A DNA stretch of 64,000 bases. Origin: Flagellimonas sp. CMM7 (lineage in GTDB: Bacteria; Bacteroidota; Bacteroidia; Flavobacteriales; Flavobacteriaceae). Each line of letters opens with the position of its first letter. The stretch's first letter is position 1. Where the stretch lies: assembly GCF_021390195.1 (NCBI RefSeq), contig NZ_CP090003.1, forward strand, positions 794,001-858,000, written 5' to 3'. The position numbers and the translations under genes were made by a program. Below the pieces are notes generated by a model. That model was not told where the DNA came from and did not search any database. It saw nothing but the letters and a program-made list of their open reading frames with translations. This document shows, in pieces, positions 54,821 through 62,756 of the stretch.

Positions 54821-54972
54821 AGTTGGTTGACTATTTGTGATTGGTTAAACTTGAATATTGGGTCGAACAATTTTAACATTCATTACAACAGCAAGTTAGG
54901 GTTAATACCAATGCCATGGGTTAAAAGCCTTTAGAATATGTTAGCAGTGGTAAGTCTTGCTCATTTTTATGC

Positions 54973-55006
54973 AAAAGAAAACCCAAGTAACAATGCACTT
55001 GGGTTT
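54973..55006 (-). terminator. Intrinsic terminator in the leader of the Rieske cluster
   Basis: On the minus strand AAACCCAAGT (55006-54997) pairs perfectly with ACTTGGGTTT (54988-54979) across an 8-base loop, followed by TCTTTT. It lies about 150 bases before the first gene of the cluster. Confidence 0.75.
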
Positions 55007-55057
55007 CCTATCAACCAAAAATTTAATCATCAATCAAAAAGTATCTTGACTACCTTA
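54973..55057 (-). ncRNA. Candidate small RNA, about 85 nt, from an ECF-type promoter
   Basis: A promoter-like sequence at 55092-55065 and the perfect terminator at 55006-54973 bracket about 85 transcribed bases with no convincing gene. One 29-codon frame beginning MIKFLVDRKP runs into and past the terminator, so it is unlikely to be the product. The arrangement recalls envelope-stress sigma-dependent small RNAs. The start point is estimated from the motif, not mapped. Confidence 0.35.
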
Positions 55058-55064
55058 TATTATA

Positions 55065-55092
55065 TTTAGATGCGTCTTTTCTAAAAAACTTG
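55065..55092 (-). promoter_or_regulatory. ECF-type promoter-like motif, copy B
   Basis: Read on the minus strand from 55092 to 55065, this 28-base element is CAAGTTTTT-like followed by AAAAGACGCATCTAAA. It matches copy A (56644-56671) at 26 of 28 positions. CAAGTTT and TCTAAA are separated by 15 bases, the spacing of ECF -35 and -10 elements. It could drive the candidate small RNA and, by read-through, the Rieske cluster. Confidence 0.55.
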
Positions 55093-55100
55093 CGCTAGAA

Positions 55101-55127
55101 CAAAAAAGCCTGGAATTTTTCCAGGCT
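55101..55127 (-). terminator. Intrinsic terminator after the ECF sigma operon
   Basis: AGCCTGGA pairs with TCCAGGCT (55107-55114 with 55120-55127) and is followed on the minus strand by six T. It ends the operon read from 56568. Confidence 0.88.
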
Positions 55128-55161
55128 CTAGATATTATAAAATAACATTGCAGTTTATCCA

Positions 55162-55611
55162 TTAAGGTCTCCTACCTTTTCCATGATGGTGCAGCGCTTC
55201 GGATATTATACTATTGAGTTTGGCTCTTTGCTCAGGAGTACAAATTTTGCCTACTGCCTCAAAGTGGTTAAATACATTTAACTCCTTCTCTTTGCTTAAC
55301 TGTGCAATTAAGGTGGTAATTGAGTCTGCATGCTGTGTAGTAAATTGCTCATCCCCTATCCCATTAAAAAGTTCATCTTTTAGTCTTCTTATACGTTCAT
55401 CAATCCTTCTTATCGCATGCATATGCCCTTGACTTAGTTCTTTAAATTGTTCCATTTGATTTATATCAAAGCTCAATTCTTTGACAATAAAATTTCCAGG
55501 AGGTCCCGGAGGCCTTCTATTTGGTCCTTGCTGAAATAACATTAAAAGCAGTATTCCATTCATCACTACCAAAAAAAGCAACAGCAGACCTAAGAGTAGA
55601 TTTTTCTTCAT
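55162..55611 (-). CDS. CpxP/Spy-like periplasmic protein (heavy-metal sensor type)
   Basis: This 149-residue protein has an N-terminal membrane anchor or signal (about 5-27) and a helical periplasmic part with long charged helices (HMHAIRRIDERIRRLKDEL). It ends near ICTPEQRAKLNSIISEALHHHGKG, a pattern typical of the CpxP/Spy/CnrR-like LTxxQ superfamily. The His-rich C-terminus may bind metal. Such proteins act as periplasmic chaperones or metal-responsive partners of sigma/anti-sigma pairs. It is the last gene of the sigma operon, 8 bases after the preceding gene, and is followed by a terminator. Confidence 0.78.
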   Translation of the reverse strand: MKKNLLLGLLLLFLVVMNGILLLMLFQQGPNRRPPGPPGNFIVKELSFDINQMEQFKELSQGHMHAIRRIDERIRRLKDELFNGIGDEQFTTQHADSITTLIAQLSKEKELNVFNHFEAVGKICTPEQRAKLNSIISEALHHHGKGRRP

Positions 55612-55619
55612 ACTGTTCT

Positions 55620-55937
55620 TTAGTTTAGAATGGAATTGTCTTCGTCTGCAGCAAGACCGTATGCTTGCGCAAAGGTTTTTATTTCATCCTTTTGATTGCT
55701 ATTGTTATACACATATAGCGCACCAAAGTTTAAAAAAGCAAAAACAACCAATGCAGCTATTTGATACTTGGGTAAAAACCACCCCAGTAGATTCGAAGTT
55801 TCAATTACTTGATTGTTATTCACCAATCTTTGAAGTACCTTATCTTTAAAAAACGGAGGGGCGTTCACCGCTTCAATATGAGATACTGAATCTAGTGCCT
55901 CCTCAATTTTTTGCTGTGTAATTTTTTTACCATCCAT
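55620..55937 (-). CDS. Probable membrane anti-sigma factor
   Basis: This 105-residue protein has a cytoplasmic N-terminal half (QQKIEEALDSVSHIEAVNAPPFF), one transmembrane helix (about 58-76) and a short outer tail. No zinc-finger HxxxCxxC motif is present. The position directly between an ECF sigma gene and a CpxP-like gene, and the single-pass topology, suggest an anti-sigma factor. The assignment is by context, and sequence alone does not prove it. Confidence 0.6.
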   Translation of the reverse strand: MDGKKITQQKIEEALDSVSHIEAVNAPPFFKDKVLQRLVNNNQVIETSNLLGWFLPKYQIAALVVFAFLNFGALYVYNNSNQKDEIKTFAQAYGLAADEDNSILN

Positions 55938-55989
55938 GATTTTTATTGTTATAATAGTTTAGATGTATTTTTTTATCCAACCTTGCGGC

Positions 55990-56568
55990 CTAAGGTTCAT
56001 TTTTATAATATTCTGTTAAAATCTTCTGTAGATTCTTTTTTGCGCGAAACAATAATGACTCTATCGAGGATATACTTTTTTGTGTAACCTCACCTACTTC
56101 CTTATAGCTCATTCCATCTACTTTATGCAAGGTAAACACCACTTTTTGTGCTTCAGGAAGTTTAGCTATGGCATTAAATAACAGTTCGCTTTTTTCTTTA
56201 TTCTCCAATTGGATTCCCGGATGATTAAATTCAGTAAAATAGGTCGATTTATCCATAGGTAAACCGCCTCCAGTAATAGATTGCATAAAACCAAAGCGCT
56301 TTTTGGCGCTTTTCTTCCTTATAAACTCCAAGCTCTTGTTCACAGAAATCCTATAAATCCATGTAGACAGTTTAGCATTGCCTTTAAATTTTCCTACGGA
56401 ATTGTAAACCTCCACAAAAACTTCTTGTGCAATATCTTCTGCATCTTCTTTATTGGGAACAAACGACAAACATGTATTAAAAACCTTGCCTTGATACTCC
56501 TCTAACAATCTGCTATAGGCGCACTGTTTCTGCGCTCTAAGATCCTCTAAAAACTGCTTGTCCTCCAA
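55990..56568 (-). CDS. ECF-type RNA polymerase sigma factor
   Basis: This 192-residue sigma-70 family protein has only regions 2 and 4: region 2 (YQGKVFNTCLSFVPNKEDAEDIAQEVFVEVY, with short conserved blocks, then LSTWIYRISVNKSLEFIRK) and region 4 (LPEAQKVVFTLHKVDGMSYKEVGEVTQKSISSIESLLFRAKK). The start appears to be a TTG at 56568. No in-frame ATG precedes the conserved part. The gene heads an operon with a probable anti-sigma factor and a CpxP-like protein. It is divergent from the EF-hand operon, whose promoter-like motif lies in the shared intergenic region. Confidence 0.92.
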   Translation of the reverse strand: MEDKQFLEDLRAQKQCAYSRLLEEYQGKVFNTCLSFVPNKEDAEDIAQEVFVEVYNSVGKFKGNAKLSTWIYRISVNKSLEFIRKKSAKKRFGFMQSITGGGLPMDKSTYFTEFNHPGIQLENKEKSELLFNAIAKLPEAQKVVFTLHKVDGMSYKEVGEVTQKSISSIESLLFRAKKNLQKILTEYYKNEP

Positions 56569-56643
56569 TACATTATATGGTTAATCCTAATGCAATTTAG
56601 AAGGATTTTTAAAATCAGGGTAGAAAAAAATTATCAATGACCA

Positions 56644-56671
56644 CAAGTTTTTAATAAAAGACGCATCTAAA
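56644..56671 (+). promoter_or_regulatory. ECF-type promoter-like motif, copy A
   Basis: CAAGTTTTT followed by AAAAGACGCATCTAAA, with CAAGTTT and TCTAAA 15 bases apart. It matches copy B at 26 of 28 positions and lies 23 bases before the EF-hand gene ATG. It is the likely target of the divergently coded ECF sigma factor. Confidence 0.55.
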
Positions 56672-56694
56672 CTTAAAAGCATAACAATCATATT

Positions 56695-56994
56695 ATGAAG
56701 AACAGCACTTTAAAATTAGCACTCTCTATGGGAGTAGTTGGAATTTTGACTTCCTGTAATTTAAAAGCTCAGCAGCGAGACAGAAATTCTGATGAAAGAG
56801 AGCCTCCCACATTTGAGAAACTTTTGAAAAAAATGGACAAGGATGAAGATGGTAAACTTTCCAAAGCAGAGGTTAAAGGGCCTCTAAAAAATGATTTCGA
56901 TAAAGTTGATTTGAATGAAGATGGCTACATCAACAAAGAGGAGTTTAAAAAAGCCCCTAAACCCAAAAGACAGGGACGTCCTAATAGAAAGTAA
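56695..56994 (+). CDS. EF-hand lipoprotein
   Basis: This 99-residue exported protein has a lipobox LTSC (Cys21). Two EF-hand calcium-binding loops follow, DKDEDGKLSKAE (about 48-59) and DLNEDGYINKEE (about 72-83), each with acidic residues at loop positions 1, 3, 5 and 12. The C-terminus is rich in Lys/Pro/Arg. It probably binds Ca2+ at the inner face of the outer membrane or in the periplasm. It is the first gene of the operon behind promoter copy A, 20 bases before the YHYH gene. Confidence 0.85.
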   Translation: MKNSTLKLALSMGVVGILTSCNLKAQQRDRNSDEREPPTFEKLLKKMDKDEDGKLSKAEVKGPLKNDFDKVDLNEDGYINKEEFKKAPKPKRQGRPNRK

Positions 56995-57014
56995 TAATCA
57001 AAAAATATAGTAGT

Positions 57015-57782
57015 ATGAAAACGAATCCTATTTTAAACTTAACTATGCTATTTTCAATAGCAATACTCTCCTGCTCAAGTGACACTGATGATACATTTAC
57101 GGATGATGACACAGGTATTGATGAAAATGATACGGCATTAGCTGAGCTACCCGCTGCATTTGCAGCTTTTAACTCTGAAGCAACTGACATCTATTTATCC
57201 GATGGTGGCACTACTGTAACCATAGAAACAACAGGTCTACCAAATCATGAAACTGTTTATTGGGGTGAAGGTAATGATCTTTATCTGGATGAACCGAATG
57301 TAGCATTAACACCTTCAATTATGTCAAGCAACAATAATGCTACGACCATTACGGTGGATGCTGTTCCTGATTTAAATGGCAGCACCGTACAGACAGAGCT
57401 AGGCACCATAGGAATAGCCGTTAGTGGTTCTTCCTTGTTCAATGATCAGGAAGGAGGTGGTGCACTAGATCAGGCAGCTGCAAGTTTAGATTGGACCGGA
57501 GCACATATAGGCCCAGGTGTATACCACTATCACCTAGAACCTGTCGCTTTTTCAAATGATGATGAAAATTTAGTTGGAGTTTTATTGGATGGTGTATTTA
57601 TTTATGGAAGAAAATGTAACTCAACAGGCACTTATCCCACAGATTTAGATTCATCTGGCGGGCATACTTCCACTACTCAATATACGGATGGTGTTGAAGA
57701 ATACCACTATCACATTATTAACGAGGTTTATTCAACAACCGGTTCCTACATTGTATTTGCAGGCCCTTATCAAGGATATTAA
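57015..57782 (+). CDS. YHYH-domain lipoprotein
   Basis: This 255-residue protein has a lipobox (AILSC) and an acidic linker. The YHYH domain follows, with YHYHLEP, then VGVLLDGVFIYGRKC and a second EYHYHIIN motif that give the family its name. The clustered His residues suit metal, perhaps copper, binding, but family function is not established. It lies between the EF-hand and MORN lipoprotein genes. The next ATG begins directly after its stop. Confidence 0.85.
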   Translation: MKTNPILNLTMLFSIAILSCSSDTDDTFTDDDTGIDENDTALAELPAAFAAFNSEATDIYLSDGGTTVTIETTGLPNHETVYWGEGNDLYLDEPNVALTPSIMSSNNNATTITVDAVPDLNGSTVQTELGTIGIAVSGSSLFNDQEGGGALDQAAASLDWTGAHIGPGVYHYHLEPVAFSNDDENLVGVLLDGVFIYGRKCNSTGTYPTDLDSSGGHTSTTQYTDGVEEYHYHIINEVYSTTGSYIVFAGPYQGY

Positions 57783-58400
57783 ATGAAGGTAATCCCCAAA
57801 TTACTTTTACTGTGGTTTGCCAGCAATATTCTGAGTTGCGAAAATAGCCCCGTACCAAAAACGAATAACGCTAGTAAAGAAATAGTTATTCCAAATGTTG
57901 TCGTTGTTAAGGACAGTCTTGTTCTAAACGGTAATGAAGGTAATTGGTATTTTAAAGGTCTACTTTTCACGGGTTATGCAGTAAAATATCACATGAATGA
58001 TTCGCTCCAGCAAAAAATTGGTTTTTACAAAGGCAAAAAAATGGGGGTTGCAAAAGTGTGGTTTCCAAACGGGGTTTTAAAAATTGAATCCCATTACAAT
58101 CAAAATAAACTTGTGGGCAGCTATAAAGCATGGTGGGATAATGGAGTTTTGGCATCAAAAGCTAACTATGAAAATGGGAGAATCCAAGGAAACGAGAAAA
58201 AGTGGTACAAAACTGGGGAGTTGGCTAAATCAAGAAATTTAGTGGACGGAAAAGAAATAGGTTTACAACGGGCTTGGTTAAAAAACGGAAAAATGTATGT
58301 AAACTATGAGGCTAAAAATGGAAGAATTTTTGGAATGAGACGTGCCAATTCATGTTATAAATTAGAAGATGAAGAAGTTGTACTTTCTAAAAACCAGTAG
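57783..58400 (+). CDS. MORN-repeat lipoprotein
   Basis: This 205-residue protein has a lipobox (NILSC) and a run of MORN_2-type repeats: AVKYHMNDSLQQKIGFYKG, VWFPNGVLKIESHYNQ, AWWDNGVLASKANYENG, KWYKTGELAKSRNL and AWLKNGKMYVNYEA. These repeats form short beta-hairpins used for binding. The gene begins immediately after the YHYH stop, and its end overlaps the SCO gene by 32 bases, so it is co-translated with both. The function is unknown. Confidence 0.82.
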   Translation: MKVIPKLLLLWFASNILSCENSPVPKTNNASKEIVIPNVVVVKDSLVLNGNEGNWYFKGLLFTGYAVKYHMNDSLQQKIGFYKGKKMGVAKVWFPNGVLKIESHYNQNKLVGSYKAWWDNGVLASKANYENGRIQGNEKKWYKTGELAKSRNLVDGKEIGLQRAWLKNGKMYVNYEAKNGRIFGMRRANSCYKLEDEEVVLSKNQ

Positions 58401-59061
58401 CATATCTGTTTTCCTATTGGTTTGCCTTATAAGCTGTAAAAGGGAAATCAAAAAAGAAAACATCAAAGTTGAAGAAACCAGCAGGGTGGAGCATCTGCCA
58501 TATTTTGGCGACAAATCTTTTACGCCGCACTGGATAACCCCTGGGAGCGATGAAGAAAAGAGGTTTCACAAAATACCTGATTTTAAATTAACCAATCAGT
58601 TGGGTGATACCATCACACAAAAAACATTTGATGAAAAAATATACATTGTAGACTTCTTTTTTACAAGTTGCCCCGGTATTTGCCTAAAAATGACGAATAA
58701 TATGTCCAAAGTACAGGACGCTTTTAAAGATGATTCTGAGGTATTAATACTCTCACACTCCGTAACGCCATCAATAGATTCTGTATCCGTTTTAAAAACA
58801 TATGCCGATAAATATGATGTAATAGACAACAAATGGCATTTGGTAACAGGGGATAAGGTGGAAATCTACAATCTTGGTAGAGACCACTATTTTGTAGAGA
58901 ATGATTTGGGAGAACTAAAAAGTATTGATGATTTTCTACATACAGAAAACTTCTTATTAATTGATAAAAACAAGCACATAAGAGGTATCTATAATGGTTT
59001 AAATAGATCGTCCATAGCGCAATTAATAACAGATGTCAAGGCTTTGAAAAAAGAGATTTAA
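58369..59061 (+). CDS. SCO1/SenC-family copper protein, lipidated
   Basis: This 230-residue thioredoxin-fold protein has a lipobox (LISC, Cys23) and the copper-binding motif C101-x3-C105 in FTSCPGICLKM, plus the third ligand H191 in DDFLHTENFLLID. IPDFKLTNQLGDTIT is the typical start of the fold. SCO proteins deliver copper to the CuA site of cytochrome oxidase or act as thiol reductases. The gene begins 32 bases inside the MORN gene. It gives the operon its clearest functional hint, copper or redox homeostasis in the periplasm. Confidence 0.92.
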   Translation: MKKLYFLKTSSISVFLLVCLISCKREIKKENIKVEETSRVEHLPYFGDKSFTPHWITPGSDEEKRFHKIPDFKLTNQLGDTITQKTFDEKIYIVDFFFTSCPGICLKMTNNMSKVQDAFKDDSEVLILSHSVTPSIDSVSVLKTYADKYDVIDNKWHLVTGDKVEIYNLGRDHYFVENDLGELKSIDDFLHTENFLLIDKNKHIRGIYNGLNRSSIAQLITDVKALKKEI

Positions 59062-59129
59062 ATTCTAATTAAAAGAAAAGCCTTAGCGCAGCATTAGGTG
59101 TAAAACCAAGGGATAATTGCTCTATTTGA

Positions 59130-60710
59130 TTACGGAAGCACATGTTTTCCATTTTCCATTCTTAAAATACTCAAAGGGTTTTCAGTTTTCAATTCATCAG
59201 GGAGCAGTGATTCCGGAAAGTTTTGATAGCATATTGGTCTTGTAAATCTTGTTATTGCAGCAGTTCCCACAGAAGTCATCCTTGCATCGGTAGTAGCCGG
59301 AAATGGACCTCCATGTACCATGGAGTGACATACTTCCACTCCGGTTGGGAAGCCATTAATGAGGACTCTACCCACTTTACGCTCCAATATTTTCAATAGA
59401 CCTGCATATTCCTGCAGGTCTTCTTGAGTTCCGTGGACAGTGGCCGTAAGGTGACCATTGAGGCTTTTAGCTATCTCCATGATTTCATTTTTATTCGTTG
59501 TTTGAACCAAAAGTGTTGATGGTCCAAAAACCTCTTCTTCTAGCTCTTTGTCAGCTAAAAAATTACTTGCGGATACGGACAGCACCTCAGCAACTCCTTG
59601 AGCCTGACCTTCCGCCTTGTTTCCTGTTGCAATGGATGCTACTTCTTTCTTTGTCTTTAACTTTTCAAGACCATGGGAATAAGCGCCTTGAATTGCTTCC
59701 GTGAGCATGGTAGTAGACGTTGACGTTGCAATGCTATTCTTTAGTGTGTCCTCAAAAAGACTGCTCTCCTCTAATTTAGGCAAGACGGTGATTCCAGGGT
59801 TGGTACAAAACTGTCCAGCACCCAGCTGAACGGAGTTTGACAAACCTTCTGCCAAAGTTTGATGATTTTCCTTTAAAATACCCGGAAGAACAAAAACAGG
59901 ATTTACACTTCCCATTTCAGCATAAACTGGTATGGGTTCCTCCCGCTTTGCAGCTTCATCAAACAAGGCCTTACCTCCCCTAAATGAACCTGTAAAACCG
60001 ATAGCTTTTATTAAAGGGTTTCGAACAATCGCTTGTCCAACAGCAATAGATGGCCCCTGAACCAATGAAAACACTCCGTCTGGCATATTACAACGTTTAG
60101 CCGCTGAAACAATGGCTGTACCAACCAATTCTGAAGTACCGGGATGCGCTGGATGTGCTTTTACAACAACGGTACAACCTGCCGCTAAAGCCGATGCCGT
60201 GTCCCCACCAGCTACTGAAAAAGCCAATGGGAAGTTGCTTGCTCCAAAAACTCCAACAGGGCCTAAGGCTATTTGCATTTGTCTAATATCTGGTTTGGGA
60301 AAGGGAGTTCTGTTGGGGTCGGCTTCATCAACTCTTGCATCCACCCATGAACCATCTCGTAAAACGGTCGCAAACAATTTCAATTGACCTGTAGTTCTAC
60401 CCAATTCCCCTTTTAACCTACCATCAGGTAATCCAGTTTCCTGAGCGCATAGGCCAACTAGTTCTTCTTCTATTTGAAGTAATTCTTTAGCTATTGTTTC
60501 CAAAAACAAAGCTTTTTCTTCTCCAGTCTTCTCTCGGTATAGGGTAAAAGCATTTTCAGCAAGCGTTATTGCTTGATTTATCTCTTCAAGAGTAGCTTCA
60601 TGGTAAGGAGTTTCGAGTTGATTTCCTGTTGCTGGGTTTTTTGCAAAAAAAACAGCTTTCCCAATGGATGAAAGATTGTATCCTAAAATATTTTCCCCAC
60701 TTGTCTTCAT
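59130..60710 (-). CDS. 2-oxoglutarate semialdehyde (2,5-dioxovalerate) dehydrogenase
   Basis: This 526-residue aldehyde dehydrogenase belongs to the subgroup that oxidises 2,5-dioxopentanoate to 2-oxoglutarate with NAD(P)+, the end of oxidative uronate/pentose and hydroxyproline routes. It has GPVGVFGASNFPLAFSVAGGDTASALAAGC, GFTGSFRGGKAL, the general-base PVYAEMGSVNPV and the catalytic Cys in GAGQFCTNPG. These are diagnostic of the ketoglutarate-semialdehyde group. It is the last gene of a minus-strand run with the Nramp-like permease, KDPG aldolase and KDG kinase. Confidence 0.9.
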   Translation of the reverse strand: MKTSGENILGYNLSSIGKAVFFAKNPATGNQLETPYHEATLEEINQAITLAENAFTLYREKTGEEKALFLETIAKELLQIEEELVGLCAQETGLPDGRLKGELGRTTGQLKLFATVLRDGSWVDARVDEADPNRTPFPKPDIRQMQIALGPVGVFGASNFPLAFSVAGGDTASALAAGCTVVVKAHPAHPGTSELVGTAIVSAAKRCNMPDGVFSLVQGPSIAVGQAIVRNPLIKAIGFTGSFRGGKALFDEAAKREEPIPVYAEMGSVNPVFVLPGILKENHQTLAEGLSNSVQLGAGQFCTNPGITVLPKLEESSLFEDTLKNSIATSTSTTMLTEAIQGAYSHGLEKLKTKKEVASIATGNKAEGQAQGVAEVLSVSASNFLADKELEEEVFGPSTLLVQTTNKNEIMEIAKSLNGHLTATVHGTQEDLQEYAGLLKILERKVGRVLINGFPTGVEVCHSMVHGGPFPATTDARMTSVGTAAITRFTRPICYQNFPESLLPDELKTENPLSILRMENGKHVLP

Positions 60711-60767
60711 AATATTTAAAGCAATAAGTTTAATTTTTTAAAAGTAATACTTTAAATAAAATCTGTA

Positions 60768-62033
60768 CTAAAAGTAATTTAATAATGCTGATATACCGTT
60801 GTAGGAGATAAGACAGGCGAACATCAAAGAAAGTATCAAAATCATGTTTACCCATTTGCTGGTATGATGTTCCTTCATTATTTTTTTGTTATTGATAAGA
60901 AGAAGAATTCCAATAATCACAAGAGGTAAGACAAACACATTAAACACCTGAGATACGATTTGCATCTCAATGGGATTGGCGCCAAAGATGGGTACAATTA
61001 GAGCAAACAGACAAGCAATGGCCGTAATTATCCTAAATTGTTTGGAATTGGTATCTAATTTTCCAGATTGATAATCTGCCAACAATATAGGCGCAATCAA
61101 TAAACATGGAAAAATGGAAGAAAGTCCGGCACTAAGCGTTCCAAAGAAAAATAAGGTCAACGCAAATTTACCCGCTACAGGTTCCAATGTTGAAACCATA
61201 TCCAATACGTGGGTTACAGGTTTTCCTTGATGGAACAACGCCCCACTTGCCACTGCCATGATAGACGCACTTATAACAAAAACCAAAATAGCTGCTAAAA
61301 TCGCATCTTTTTTCTGTTGTCCTCCATTAGTCATGTTCCAACCTTTTCCTTTCACGAAGAGTGGTCTTGACAAGAACGTAGCTGCAGCCATGGTAGTCCC
61401 AACAAAGGCAGCAACAAGCATTTTACCTCCTTTTACATCGGGAATTGATGGAATCAATCCTTTAACGACTTCTATTGGCAATGGATATACCATAAAAAGC
61501 GAGATTAGAAAGGATAATCCCATAATGGAAACAAAAATCACTAATATCTTTTCAAAGAAAGTATACTTTCCTATCAACAGCAAACCATACATTATCGCTA
61601 TTACAACAATAGCAATCAACAGTACAATCTCATATTCTGATGCTCGAAGGTTTGGAAGATATATTGCAAGGATTTCAAAAATAATATTGGCTGAAATACC
61701 GAGTATCCCCATAAGAGAATTCCACTGTCCAAAGGATATTCCAATTATTATTAGAATTGCGATAAGTTTTCCCCCTTTGATGTGTCTTTTAAAACTATAC
61801 AACGCTGTTTCTCCAGAGGTCAGGGCATAATTACCATATGCATACATCAATACTCCAGAAAAAAAACAGCTAAGTAATAACACCCATAACAGTTGCATGC
61901 CATAAGTACTTCCCGCAACAATCATGGACGTTACACTTCCTGTGCCTATTGTATAGCCAATAGCGAAAATGCCTGGCCCAAAACCTAGTATCAGACCAAG
62001 TATTTTCTTTGATAGTGATTTTTTCACCTCCAT
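60768..62033 (-). CDS. Nramp-like permease without the canonical metal-binding motifs
   Basis: This 421-residue membrane protein has about 11 helices arranged as in Nramp/LeuT-fold transporters, with GPGIFAIGY and MQLLWVLLLSC around helix 1. Where Nramp metal transporters have DPGN in helix 1, this protein reads GTGS. Where helix 6 has MPHN, it reads AAAT (TTMAAATFLSRPLFV). The Asp, Asn and Met ligands are therefore missing, and Mn2+/Fe2+ transport is unlikely. The position between sugar-acid catabolic genes suggests uptake of an organic acid or sugar acid, which is inference. Confidence 0.78.
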   Translation of the reverse strand: MEVKKSLSKKILGLILGFGPGIFAIGYTIGTGSVTSMIVAGSTYGMQLLWVLLLSCFFSGVLMYAYGNYALTSGETALYSFKRHIKGGKLIAILIIIGISFGQWNSLMGILGISANIIFEILAIYLPNLRASEYEIVLLIAIVVIAIMYGLLLIGKYTFFEKILVIFVSIMGLSFLISLFMVYPLPIEVVKGLIPSIPDVKGGKMLVAAFVGTTMAAATFLSRPLFVKGKGWNMTNGGQQKKDAILAAILVFVISASIMAVASGALFHQGKPVTHVLDMVSTLEPVAGKFALTLFFFGTLSAGLSSIFPCLLIAPILLADYQSGKLDTNSKQFRIITAIACLFALIVPIFGANPIEMQIVSQVFNVFVLPLVIIGILLLINNKKIMKEHHTSKWVNMILILSLMFACLISYNGISALLNYF

Positions 62034-62079
62034 GCTACACTATTAGGTAAAAACGGTGATGAAAAACCCATGAACATAT

Positions 62080-62748
62080 TTAAGCTCTTAACTTTTGTAT
62101 TGTTGTCAAAGTACTTTTAACCAACTGTTCAAGACCATTAAAATCGTTTTTCGCCAATATCTCTTTTGATATCAGTTTGGAACCCATTCCAACACAAGTT
62201 ACACCAGCATCAAACCATGCTTTTAGATTACTCTCTTCCGTACTTACTCCTCCAGTGGGCATAACGCTTGTCCATGGCTGTGGCCCTTTTATTGCTTTTA
62301 CAAAACCGGGGCCATAGGTAGAACCGGGGAACAGTTTAACAATTTCACAGCCCAACTCTTCTGCCCTATTGATCTCCGTCAACGAGCCACAACCTGGAGA
62401 CCATAGTACTTTTCTTCTATTGCACACCATAGCAATATCTTCTCTTAGCGAAGGGGTGACTATAAAGTTCGCTCCCATCTGCATGTACATTGAAGCGGCG
62501 GCCGCATCCGTAATCGAGCCCACCCCCATGATCATTCCCGGGAGTTCTTTTATCGCAAACTTGTTAAGCTCCGAGAACACCTCAAAGGCGAAATCCCCTC
62601 TTGCAGTAAATTCCATCAATCTGGCCCCACCATCATAGCAGGCTTTCAAAACCTTCTTGCCTAATTCTACATCTGCATGATAAAACAAAGGGACCATGCC
62701 CGTTTCTTGCATTACCTGTACTACTTCTATTCTTGAATATTGTGCCAT
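62080..62748 (-). CDS. eda: KDPG/KHG aldolase
   Basis: This 222-residue class I aldolase cleaves 2-keto-3-deoxy-6-phosphogluconate to pyruvate and glyceraldehyde 3-phosphate. Motifs are the catalytic Glu in LMEFTARGD, GVGSITDAAAASMYMQMGANFIVTP, and the Schiff-base Lys in CEIVKLFPGSTYGPGFVKAI, then PTGGVS. The form with FTARGD is the one usual in flavobacterial uronate operons. It starts 8 bases after kdgK ends, so the two consecutive steps are co-transcribed. The DNA is more GC-rich than the Nramp-like gene next to it. Confidence 0.94.
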   Translation of the reverse strand: MAQYSRIEVVQVMQETGMVPLFYHADVELGKKVLKACYDGGARLMEFTARGDFAFEVFSELNKFAIKELPGMIMGVGSITDAAAASMYMQMGANFIVTPSLREDIAMVCNRRKVLWSPGCGSLTEINRAEELGCEIVKLFPGSTYGPGFVKAIKGPQPWTSVMPTGGVSTEESNLKAWFDAGVTCVGMGSKLISKEILAKNDFNGLEQLVKSTLTTIQKLRA

Positions 62749-62756
62749 TGTCCTTT

